Shown one piece after another: positions 36,297-44,724 of a stretch of DNA of 64,000 bases. Source of the DNA: [Eubacterium] yurii subsp. margaretiae ATCC 43715 (GTDB lineage: Bacteria > Bacillota > Clostridia > Peptostreptococcales > Filifactoraceae). Numbering within the stretch: the first letter of the stretch is position 1; the number at the start of each line of letters is the position of its first letter. The stretch lies in the NCBI GenBank assembly GCA_000146855.1, contig GL405246.1, positions 2,350,428 through 2,414,427 of the forward strand. Direction: 5' to 3'. A model generated the notes under the pieces. The model saw nothing but the letters and a program-made list of their open reading frames with translations, did no database searches and was not told the DNA's origin. The position numbers and the translations under genes were made by a program.

Positions 36297-37299
36297 TATT
36301 AACCTCCTTATTTCCGTTTAATAAAAGGCATTTTGCAATATGTGTGCCGTTTACCTCGTAGGTAGGAATGTCCTTAGCAGTACACTCAGGCATTACGTGA
36401 GCACATCTGTTGGCAAATTCGCAGCCTATCTTATAATTTCTCGGGTCAGGAGTTTCTCCCTCGATAGTTGCAAGTTTTTGATTCTTCGCCATTCCGGGTA
36501 CAGGTACTGATTTTAGCAATGCCTTGGTATATGGATGAGTAGGATTTTCAAATACATCTTTGACGTCCCCGTATTCCACCATTCTTCCCATATACATTAC
36601 TGCTACCTGATCGGCAACTTCCGCTACCAGTCCCATATTGTGAGTAATCAGTATTACAGATTTGCCGTATACATCTCTCATCTCTTTCATAAGGTCCATA
36701 ATCTGCGCCTGTATCGTAACGTCAAGTGCTGTAGTAGGCTCATCAGCTATGAGCAGGCTCGGATTGTTAACCATGGCTATGGCTATCATTACCCTTTGCT
36801 TCATACCGCCTGAAAACTGGTGAGGATAGTCGAAAAATCTCTTCTTCGGCTCAGGTATGCCAAGTTTTCTCAGCATTTCTATACCTATTTCTTCAGCTTC
36901 TTTCTTGCTTACTTTTTTATGCTCAAGTATATTTTCCATTATCTGATTGCCTATGGTATATACAGGGTTTAAGGATTGCATAGGATCTTGGAATATCATC
37001 CCTATTTGAGAGCCTCTTAATCCTCTCATAGTCTTTGAAAAAGGCTTTTGAGCAGTGAGGTCTATCACCTTGCCGTCATCTGTTTGAAAATTGGAATGTC
37101 CGCCTACAACTTTACCGTTTTTAGGCAGTAGATTTATAAGGCTGTGTACGGTAACCGACTTACCACATCCTGATTCTCCCACTATTGACAGTATCTTCCC
37201 TTTTTTTACGTCAAAGGACACATCTTTTACTATATTAATGGAGTCTTTGCCCACCTTAAATTGTGTGCAAATATTCCTTGCTTCCAATAAATTTTCCAT
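36286..37299 (-). CDS. Dpp/Opp-type ABC transporter ATP-binding protein (first ATPase)
   Basis: A 337-residue ATPase with Walker [10 protein letters not shown], signature [14 protein letters not shown], Walker [13 protein letters not shown], and the C-terminal motif [14 protein letters not shown]. It would pair with the second ATPase as the OppD/OppF-like heterodimer. It lies 12 bp after the permease gene and is coupled to the next ATPase by overlap. Confidence 0.9.
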   Translation of the reverse strand: MENLLEARNICTQFKVGKDSINIVKDVSFDVKKGKILSIVGESGCGKSVTVHSLINLLPKNGKVVGGHSNFQTDDGKVIDLTAQKPFSKTMRGLRGSQIGMIFQDPMQSLNPVYTIGNQIMENILEHKKVSKKEAEEIGIEMLRKLGIPEPKKRFFDYPHQFSGGMKQRVMIAIAMVNNPSLLIADEPTTALDVTIQAQIMDLMKEMRDVYGKSVILITHNMGLVAEVADQVAVMYMGRMVEYGDVKDVFENPTHPYTKALLKSVPVPGMAKNQKLATIEGETPDPRNYKIGCEFANRCAHVMPECTAKDIPTYEVNGTHIAKCLLLNGNKEVNNAK

Positions 37300-37311
37300 C
37301 TCTTACCCCCA

Positions 37312-38187
37312 TTAATTTTTCGGATCGAGCACATCACGAAGTGCATCCCCGAAAAAGTTTATGCTCATGATAAACAGTGATATCACTGCACCGGGTATAA
37401 TCCAAAGCCACCACTGATTTTCAATTACTGAAAGAGATTTTGCACCGTTGATTATAGTACCCCATGTTGATATATTGGTAGGCACTCCCAAGCCAAGGAA
37501 CGAAAGCTCTGTCTCCGAAAGTATGAAAAACGCCACATTTATAGTAGTCGCAACTATTATAGGGCTTAGAGTGTTAGGCAAAATCTGAGAAAACATAATT
37601 TTGCTATTTGATATACCAAAGGCTCTGTTTACCTCAACATAAGTTTCTTCCCTGAGCCTGAGCACCTCGTTTCTCACTATACGAAATACAGTCATCCAGC
37701 CTGTAAGACTAAATACTAAAACCATATTTCTAACTCCAGGTCCTATTATGGTAACCAGCACCATAACTAAGATTATCATAGGAACTGTCTGTATCACTTC
37801 TGACAATCTTACCAAAAGCGAATCCACCATACCTCTGAAATATCCTGCAATCAAGCCGAATACAGTACCTATAAAAGAAGTCGTAAGTGCACTTATTATA
37901 CCTATTGATATCGAAATCCTGCCACCATAGAGCAGTCTTGAGAAAAGATCACGCCCTATACTGTCCGTACCGAGTATATGAAGTCCTCCCGGAGCCTTAT
38001 TAATATTTGCCATATCGGTAACTGTAGGATCTATATTTGTAAGCACAGGAGCAAGTATAGACATAAGACTCATCACTACTACAACGATAAATCCTATCAT
38101 GCCCAATTTGTTGCTTATCATCTTATTGAGTGAGCGCTTCGCCATGGCAGAACGCATCTTACTTTTTTGTTTTGATAAATCGTTCAT
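37312..38187 (-). CDS. Dpp/Opp-type ABC transporter permease (DppC-like)
   Basis: A 291-residue permease with an N-terminal basic stretch, about six membrane segments, the DppC-type sequence LGTDSIGRDLFSRLLYGGR, and the inner-membrane-component EAA-like motif with VNRAFGISNSKIM. It forms the heterodimeric pore with the upstream permease; 8 bp separate them. AGGAGG precedes the ATG. Confidence 0.92.
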   Translation of the reverse strand: MNDLSKQKSKMRSAMAKRSLNKMISNKLGMIGFIVVVVMSLMSILAPVLTNIDPTVTDMANINKAPGGLHILGTDSIGRDLFSRLLYGGRISISIGIISALTTSFIGTVFGLIAGYFRGMVDSLLVRLSEVIQTVPMIILVMVLVTIIGPGVRNMVLVFSLTGWMTVFRIVRNEVLRLREETYVEVNRAFGISNSKIMFSQILPNTLSPIIVATTINVAFFILSETELSFLGLGVPTNISTWGTIINGAKSLSVIENQWWLWIIPGAVISLFIMSINFFGDALRDVLDPKN

Positions 38188-38195
38188 AGTACCTC

Positions 38196-39152
38196 CTAAG
38201 CTTCCAACCTGATACGAGGATCAAGCATGGCAGATAATACGTCCACAAGGAAACTTATAGTCAGCATTACGGCTGCAATAAGCAGAGTTGTAACCATTAT
38301 TACAGGATAGTCTCCCGATGTCACTGCGCCCATTAAAGTAGAGCCTACTCCCGGCCAGTTAAACACTGTTTCTATAACTACAGAGCCACCGATAAGCCCG
38401 GGTATTCTAAAAAGTATAGTCACAAGTATAGGTCCCATAGAGTTACGGAAGGCATGCTTGAAATATACTTTGATTTCAGATATACCCTTGCTTCTTGCAG
38501 TCTTGATATATTCCTTGTTGATTACATCCAGCATAAGGTTACGAGTATATCTCAGTACCGTAGCTATCATGGAAAATGACAGTGCCGTTGCAGGCAATAT
38601 TATAGTCCTAAGTTGATCAAAAAAACCTGCCTTACCGTATAAATTACGCCCTCCTGCAGGCAATAATTTAAGACTTAAGGCAAATACCGTAATTAATATC
38701 ATACCGAACAAAAATTGAGGTATAGACTGCCCAAGTACACCTATTACCCTGCCTATATAGTCTATAATAGTATTTTGATTGACCGCAGAAAGTATACCTA
38801 TCAGTATCCCCAGTACAGATGATATTATCAGAGCGGCAGCAGCAAGTTGTATAGTCGCAGGTAATTTCAGTGCCAATATTTCGCTTATAGGTTGCTTAGT
38901 CAAAATGCTGTAGCCGAAATCCCCTTTTAATATTCCACCTATCCATCTTTTGTATTGCTCAAAAAACGGATCGTTAAGACCGTACTGCTCTCTTAACTGT
39001 TCTTTCAAAGCCGCATTTTGTGAGGCTTCAGGCGGTAGCAGATAGTTCACCGGATCTATGGGCATATGTTTAAGAGCCGTAAATATCAAAAATGATATCA
39101 AAAAAAGCATCGGTATCATAAATAATATTTTTTTCAATATAAACTTAAACAA
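38196..39152 (-). CDS. Dpp/Opp-type ABC transporter permease (DppB-like)
   Basis: A 318-residue permease of the DppB type. The N-terminal helix is followed by YGLNDPFFEQYKRWIGG and DFGYSI, and the EAA-like loop contains YIKTARSKGISE. AAAGGAG precedes a TTG at 39152, which I take as the start; the longer frame to 39170 would include the ribosome site itself. A hairpin at 39183 separates it from the binding-protein gene, a common way to lower permease expression. Confidence 0.88.
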   Translation of the reverse strand: MFKFILKKILFMIPMLFLISFLIFTALKHMPIDPVNYLLPPEASQNAALKEQLREQYGLNDPFFEQYKRWIGGILKGDFGYSILTKQPISEILALKLPATIQLAAAALIISSVLGILIGILSAVNQNTIIDYIGRVIGVLGQSIPQFLFGMILITVFALSLKLLPAGGRNLYGKAGFFDQLRTIILPATALSFSMIATVLRYTRNLMLDVINKEYIKTARSKGISEIKVYFKHAFRNSMGPILVTILFRIPGLIGGSVVIETVFNWPGVGSTLMGAVTSGDYPVIMVTTLLIAAVMLTISFLVDVLSAMLDPRIRLEA

Positions 39153-39182
39153 TTTTTCTCTCCTTTCCAAAAATAATAGAAA

Positions 39183-39211
39183 AAAGTGTACCTCATAAGG
39201 AGATACACTTT
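39183..39211 (-). terminator. Intra-operon hairpin after the binding-protein gene
   Basis: AAAGTGTA pairs with TACACTTT, with an inner CCT/AGG stem. On the minus strand it is followed by TTTTTTC. It probably acts as a partial terminator or 3' stabiliser between the binding protein and permease genes. Confidence 0.65.
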
Positions 39212-39220
39212 ATAATTCAA

Positions 39221-40882
39221 TTATTTAAGTTCCCAGTTTTCAAATCCCAGGTCATAAGCAAACCACGGGTTACCAAAATTTGCACCCTTAGTATCAACTT
39301 TTTCTCCGTTTACGAATATCATGTTTTTAAGAACAAAAATAGGCATTTTTGTTATATCTTTTTCTTCTACAGCTTGTAGTTGTTTTAAAGCTTCAGCCTT
39401 CTTTTCAGGAGTTGTTGCTTGTAATAGTGCAGTGTAAGGCTTGTCAAAAGCATCGTTATGTCCTATTATCTTAGGGAAGTTTGCGTGAGTTGACGCATAT
39501 TCGCCATACCATTCGTCATATCCGAATGCTGAAAGTCCTTTTAGTGCTATATCGTAGTTTCTTATATCGAAAAGTTCACCTGTAGCGTCTCCGGCAAATT
39601 TTTGTACATTTACCTTGATACCAACCTTTGCAAGGTCTGCAGCTATAGCGTTGTATAGGTCTACAGATGTTTGGTCAGCCATATAATATCTGAATTCCAA
39701 TGTTTGGTTTTCATCATAATTTGCTTCTTTTAGCAGAGCTTTTGCCTTTTCAGGATCATATTTGAAAGTGTTTATTTTGTCGTTGTAGTTTGCAGTATCT
39801 CTTGCAGGTACTCCAAGTGCAGCCACTTCACCTATTTCACCGTAAAGGTTCTTAGCCAAAGTTTCTCTATCTATAGCGTAGTATATTGCTTCTCTTACCT
39901 TAGGGTCTTGCAATGCTTTGTTAGCAGGTCTTGTGTCGTTGCCTTTCAAGTTGAATACAAGATAATAGTAGAACAATGTATCAACAGGTGTCTTCTTCCA
40001 AGCAGGATTTTCGCTTAGTTTTTGAATTTCAGCAGGTACTTTTGAGTTGAAGAAGTCTGATTGACCGTCAGCAACCGCTGTCAATATTCCTTCTGAAGGT
40101 ACTATGTTTACAACAACCTTAGGTATTTTAGGAGCAGTTCCTTCGTAGTTTTCATTTGGAACTAAAGTGATGTAAGAATCAGTTACGATTTCTTCCACCT
40201 TATACATTCCGTTAGTTATAGGTTTTTTCCAAAATGCAGCTGTGTTGTAGTCAAGCATGTCTACGCCTTCAAATCCGTGTTTTGGAAGTATTGCAAATTG
40301 AGAAAGTATAGGTATTAGATTACCTACAGGCTCAGCCAATTTGATTGTTACCTTTTGTCCGTCAACTGTAATTCCTTTTGCGGTTTCAGCCTTCTTATCT
40401 CTAAGGTCTTTACCACCATCAATCTTGCTGAAAGTTGCAGTATATATACCGTTTACCTTTGCCCCCTTAAGAGCTCCCTCTATTGAGAACTTAACATCTT
40501 CTCCTGTAAGAGGCTTTCCGTCTGACCACTTAAGATTGTCTTTCAAAGTGAATTCATAAGTAAGACCGTCTTCAGATGGCTTGTATTCCTTTACAAGGTC
40601 AGGGTTGAACTCAGTCAAGGTATTGTTTGCCTTGAACAAGCTTCTAAATGTTATAACTTTGTACAAATCCCCTCTGTTCCACCAAGGAGTATCGAAGTTT
40701 GTACCGTCACCTTGTTTGCTGAATATTGTGCGAAGTACCTTTTCATCGCCCTTAGCTTGAGTTGTAGTAGCAGGTTTATTGTCGCCGCTTGGCTTTTCAG
40801 ATGGATTTGTTCCTCCACCACCGCAAGCACTTAGCAGCAATGTACATGAAAGTAAAGCCGCAAATAAAGATTTTTTCTTCAT
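39221..40882 (-). CDS. Substrate-binding lipoprotein, SBP_bac_5 family (SatA-like candidate)
   Basis: A 553-residue lipoprotein with lipobox LLSAC (Cys20) and a Gly/Pro/Ser/Lys linker. The family 5 binding-protein fold shows LKDNLKWSDGKPLTGEDVKF, the typical N-terminal mark, and VREAIYYAIDRE. GGAGG precedes ATG 40882. It is the first gene of an operon with DppB, DppC and two ATPases. In Haemophilus ducreyi a member of this family (SatA) binds sialic acid; the nan genes next door make the same ligand plausible here. The ligand cannot be told from sequence alone. Confidence 0.88.
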   Translation of the reverse strand: MKKKSLFAALLSCTLLLSACGGGGTNPSEKPSGDNKPATTTQAKGDEKVLRTIFSKQGDGTNFDTPWWNRGDLYKVITFRSLFKANNTLTEFNPDLVKEYKPSEDGLTYEFTLKDNLKWSDGKPLTGEDVKFSIEGALKGAKVNGIYTATFSKIDGGKDLRDKKAETAKGITVDGQKVTIKLAEPVGNLIPILSQFAILPKHGFEGVDMLDYNTAAFWKKPITNGMYKVEEIVTDSYITLVPNENYEGTAPKIPKVVVNIVPSEGILTAVADGQSDFFNSKVPAEIQKLSENPAWKKTPVDTLFYYYLVFNLKGNDTRPANKALQDPKVREAIYYAIDRETLAKNLYGEIGEVAALGVPARDTANYNDKINTFKYDPEKAKALLKEANYDENQTLEFRYYMADQTSVDLYNAIAADLAKVGIKVNVQKFAGDATGELFDIRNYDIALKGLSAFGYDEWYGEYASTHANFPKIIGHNDAFDKPYTALLQATTPEKKAEALKQLQAVEEKDITKMPIFVLKNMIFVNGEKVDTKGANFGNPWFAYDLGFENWELK

Positions 40883-40949
40883 ATTTTCCTCCAAAAATTT
40901 TAGCTGTGTTTTTATATTTTATATGCTTCCTATCATAATCTTAAAAAAG

Positions 40950-40988
40950 TTTCCTACAATAATCAAAAATTAAATCTTATGTAGGAAA
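40950..40988 (-). promoter_or_regulatory. Perfect 9-nt inverted repeat upstream of the ABC importer operon
   Basis: TTTCCTACA (40950-40958) and TGTAGGAAA (40980-40988) lie about 70-105 bp before the binding-protein start. A minus-strand TTGTCA lies just upstream (about 41000). Operator or leader structure are both possible. The rest of 40989-41287 holds only AT-rich sequence. Confidence 0.45.
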
Positions 40989-41287
40989 TGTTTTCTGAAT
41001 TTGACAAAAGGGCATATCATATACACTAATAAATGAGTATTTAACACTACATTTCAAAATCATTATAACAGCTTTTTTCAAAAAATCAACAACTTTTTTA
41101 CTAAAAAACCTTGTTTTTTGAATATCTTTAAAATACCACTAAAAAAGCGAATTAATAATAAAATATTGAAATTATAGCACTTATGTCGTAATACCACTTA
41201 ATAACCACTGAAAAATAATTTTACTTGAATTTTGTATTGACGTTTTCAAAAAATATAGTATTTTTTTCCTATAAGCAAAAGTTTACA

Positions 41288-42261
41288 TCATCCACCTATT
41301 TGATACATACTCTTCTTCTCTGAATTATCAAGTAACCCTTCCAAAAAACTATGTGATTTCGGCTTGTTGTAGATTGTATCAGCGATTTTATCAATTATTA
41401 CATCCTCGCCTACTCCTTGCAACATCATCTTTCTTATATCCACCGAATATTCATAGTTAAGACAGGGCTTGATTTTGCCGTCACAACTTATCCTTATTCT
41501 GTTGCAACTGTCACAAAACATATGTGACATAGCCGAAATAAAGCCAATATCAGTCTTTAATTTAGAAAAAGAATAATACACTGCAGGACCGTTGCCATGA
41601 ATCACATCAGAACGCTTATAATCTCCATATTTCTCAGATATCATAGAGATTATCTCATCACTTGAGATAAAGTTGAAGCGATTGCCATAGCCTATCGGCA
41701 TCATCTCAATAAATCTCAGTTTAATGTCGTTTTCCTGAGTAAAATCCACCAAGTTGGAAATATCCTCCTTGCTTATATCTATCGGCACAACATTGATTTT
41801 TATTTTAAAAAAATTGTATTTTTTTATTTTTTTATAACTTCCACTATTTTATCAAGTTTAAAATTTGTTATTTCCTTGTATTTTTGCGGACTTAGAGAGT
41901 CTAAAGAAATGTTGATATTTTTTATATCCTGCTCATACAAAAAATCCATATATTTTTCAAGTCTTGTACCGTTGGTAGTGAGAGTGATATTTTTAATCTC
42001 ATCTATGGTCTTTATCTTTTTGACCACTTCTTCAAAATCTTCCCTCAGCAATGGCTCTCCCCCGGTCAGCTTTATCGTGTCTATACCTATTTTCGACAGA
42101 TAAAGGCATATCTTATATATCTCATCCACGCTCATTATCTCATCTTTTTGCAAAAATACAGGGCTTTGCCCCTTAGGCATACAGTAGACACAGTTCAGAT
42201 TGCACCTGTCTGTAAGGGACAATCTAACATAGTTAATATTTCTGCCAAAAACATCTATCAT
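41288..42261 (-). pseudogene. moaA: GTP 3',8-cyclase MoaA, frameshifted
   Basis: Two adjoining frames together make a complete MoaA. The N-terminal part (42261-41824) has the radical SAM motif Cys20, Cys24 and Cys27 in RCNLNCVYC and KLTGGEPLLR. The C-terminal part (read to 41288) has the second cluster cysteines CDSCNRIRISCDGKIKPC and the terminal Gly-Gly. The frames break at paired A7 runs (about 41819-41833, minus strand). Adding one A would restore a continuous protein of about 324 residues with the bridge KKIKKYNFF. MoaA converts GTP for molybdopterin synthesis. It may be a sequencing error, a real inactivation, or rescue by slippage. Confidence 0.85.
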
Positions 42262-42263
42262 CT

Positions 42264-42743
42264 TTATCTTTCCTCAAATTTAAAATCTCCACTTTTTCCA
42301 CCTGTCTTTTCCACAAGATGTACATCGCAAATCACCATGGACTTGTCTATAGCCTTGCACATATCATATATGGTAAGCAGTGAAATACTCACTCCATGCA
42401 GAGCCTCCATCTCCACACCTGTCTTTTCCGTGCAGTGTACTGTACATGTAGATTTTATCAGGAGATTATCCTCGTCTATTTCAAAATCTATCTTAGCCTT
42501 GTTAATCAAAATATTGTGACAAAGCGGTATCACGGATGAAGTGTTCTTCACCGCCATTATACCTGCAATCCTTGCTGTAGATATGACATCTCCCTTTTTA
42601 TTATCCATATTTTTTATCGAAGATATTATATCCTTATTTACTCTTATACTGCCTGTAGCTGTTGCCACTCTCTTGGTGATGTCCTTATCACCTACATCGA
42701 CCATTATTGCATTGCCGTTTTTATCCAAATGTGTAAATTCCAT
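42264..42743 (-). CDS. moaC: Cyclic pyranopterin monophosphate synthase MoaC
   Basis: A 159-residue MoaC, full length for the family. It has LCHNILINKAKIDFE, TGVEMEALHGVS and the C-terminal LVEKTGGKSGDF. It acts after MoaA to form cPMP, the first intermediate of molybdenum cofactor. It ends 2 bp before moaA, so the two are coupled. No other moa, mog or moe gene is in this window. Confidence 0.95.
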   Translation of the reverse strand: MEFTHLDKNGNAIMVDVGDKDITKRVATATGSIRVNKDIISSIKNMDNKKGDVISTARIAGIMAVKNTSSVIPLCHNILINKAKIDFEIDEDNLLIKSTCTVHCTEKTGVEMEALHGVSISLLTIYDMCKAIDKSMVICDVHLVEKTGGKSGDFKFEER

Positions 42744-42916
42744 CTTATCCCCTTTTTTTGTATATCTTTTTATAATATCATAATATATCTCTAAGTATCA
42801 AGCATTTTTCAACAAAAAATAAATTTTCATTACATATTATAAAATAATATTGTGAAATTTATTTTAAGACTGTATAATTTTTATAAATTAAATTAAAATT
42901 TTTAGGAGGTAAAAAA

Positions 42917-44284
42917 ATGGACAGTTCTTTAATTGTTCCGATAGTAGTTGCAGCAATTTTTTTATTACTTATAGTAACCATACCCTTATGGTATATTAAA
43001 TCACCTCCTGACAAGGCTTTTATCATAACAGGTCTTGGCAAGAGAAAGGTGATAATAGGAAAGTCAGGAGTCAAAATACCGTTTTTACAAAGACTCGATA
43101 AGCTTTCACTGGAAATGATGTCAGTAGATGTAAAGACTGACTCTTTTGTGCCTACAAATGACTATATCAATGTCAAGATAGACGGAGCAGTAAAGATAAA
43201 AATAGGTGATGTGCCGGATCTTACAGACCTTGCAGCACAAAACTTCTTGAACAGACCACCTGAATACATCATAGCACAGGTTAAAGACGTGCTTGAAGGT
43301 AATACTCGTGAAATTATAGGAAGCATGACCTTTGAGTCTATAGTGCAAGATAGAAAAACTTTTGTCGAAAAGGTACAGGAAAATGCCGTTCCGGACCTTA
43401 AAAAAATGGGACTTGAAATCATATCTTTCAACGTTCAATCGGTAATTGATGAAAATAATATAATAGTTGACCTTGGTATAGACAATGTATCTCAAATCCG
43501 TAAGAAAGCTCAAATCGCAAAGGCTCAGGCAGACAGAGACGTAGCCATAGCTACAGCAGAAGCGAAACAAAAAGCAAATGACGCACAGGTACAGGCTGAA
43601 ACTGAAATCGCTCAAAAGAAGAAGGATTTGGCAGTCAAAGTAGCCGAATTTAAGATAGAACAAGATACAAAGCAAGCTGAAGCCGACGTGGCTTACGAAA
43701 TACAAAAAGAAGAAAGACGTGCCATCATAGAAGAAAAGACAGCTCAAGCCAACTTGGTAAAGACTGAAAAAGAAGTCTTAGTACGTCAAAAGGTGCTACA
43801 AGCAGAAATAGAAAAGAAGGCTGATGCTCAAAAATATGAAGAAATGCAGATGGCGGATGCTGAACTCTACAGAAGACAACAAGACGCTCAGGCCAAACTG
43901 ATAGAAAAACAAAAGGAAGCCGAAGGTATAATGGAGATAGGTCGTGCAGAAGCAGAAGCCATAAGGGCAAAAGCTCTTGCAGAGGCAGAGGGTATCAATG
44001 CAAAGGCAGAAGCTATGAAAAAATACGGAGAGGCTGCCATACTGGAAATGTACTTCAACAAATTGCCTGAAATAGCTAAGAACGTTGCATCTCCTCTTGA
44101 AAATGTAGACAAGATAACTATGTACGGAACATCACAAAACTCTAAGCTGATTGGCGACATAGTAAATGCTACCACTCAAGTAACTGACGGACTCACAGAG
44201 TCTATGGGCATAGATGTCAAATCATTTATAAAAAAAGTGATAGATAAAAATACTCAAGAACAAAAGAAAGATATTGAAATATAG
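42917..44284 (+). CDS. Flotillin family protein (SPFH domain)
   Basis: A 455-residue membrane scaffold protein. It has one N-terminal hydrophobic segment (about 5-27), an SPFH/band-7 domain to about residue 195, and then a long Ala/Glu/Lys coiled coil with EAEAIRAKALAEAEGINAKAEA repeats to about 375. Bacterial flotillins organise membrane microdomains. TAGGAGG lies before the ATG. The usual NfeD partner gene is not adjacent. A terminator follows. Confidence 0.92.
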   Translation: MDSSLIVPIVVAAIFLLLIVTIPLWYIKSPPDKAFIITGLGKRKVIIGKSGVKIPFLQRLDKLSLEMMSVDVKTDSFVPTNDYINVKIDGAVKIKIGDVPDLTDLAAQNFLNRPPEYIIAQVKDVLEGNTREIIGSMTFESIVQDRKTFVEKVQENAVPDLKKMGLEIISFNVQSVIDENNIIVDLGIDNVSQIRKKAQIAKAQADRDVAIATAEAKQKANDAQVQAETEIAQKKKDLAVKVAEFKIEQDTKQAEADVAYEIQKEERRAIIEEKTAQANLVKTEKEVLVRQKVLQAEIEKKADAQKYEEMQMADAELYRRQQDAQAKLIEKQKEAEGIMEIGRAEAEAIRAKALAEAEGINAKAEAMKKYGEAAILEMYFNKLPEIAKNVASPLENVDKITMYGTSQNSKLIGDIVNATTQVTDGLTESMGIDVKSFIKKVIDKNTQEQKKDIEI

Positions 44285-44360
44285 AAAAAGAACTTAGTAA
44301 TACTAAATACTTTTGTGTAAACAGTCTTTTCTTTTTTGATAAAAACACAATTAATTTATT

Positions 44361-44402
44361 AAAGCTGATTATTATGATAGAATTATATAATCAGCTTTTT
44401 TT
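44361..44402 (+). terminator. Terminator of the flotillin gene
   Basis: AAAGCTGATTAT pairs with ATAATCAGCTTT, followed by T7. Between here and 44724 there is only AT-rich sequence, with a family-1-like end (AAAATCTAATAGAATAGTGG) at about 44410. Confidence 0.85.
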
Positions 44403-44724
44403 ATTAATTTTAAAATCTAATAGAATAGTGGAATTATTTTACAAAAATGATAGACTAAAAATTTATTAAAAAAAGATATTCTAAATCAGTATCATAAGTA
44501 TAGAAATGATTATATCAAATTTATCTCACTACAAGCTTATTTTTAGAATAGCTTATACACTTTTAAACTTATACCTTAGCTAATCCAAAGACTATAATCA
44601 TTGATATTTCTATCATTAAGCATAATAATCATTAAAAAATCAATAATTTCCTAACTAAAAAATTATTATTTTCTACCGATATTTTTATGTAGAAAAATTA
44701 ATTAGAAAGGAAATATTACTGATA

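Noticed and set aside
41288..41788. Separate small gene starting MPIDISKEDISNLV
   Set aside because: It lacks its own start context as an independent protein and is the C-terminal half of MoaA; one extra base joins it to the upstream half.
43121..43747. 208-residue minus-strand ORF opposite the flotillin gene
   Set aside because: It is a shadow of the repetitive Ala/Glu/Lys codons of the flotillin coiled coil, rich in Phe, Leu, Tyr and Ser, without a ribosome binding site or family features.
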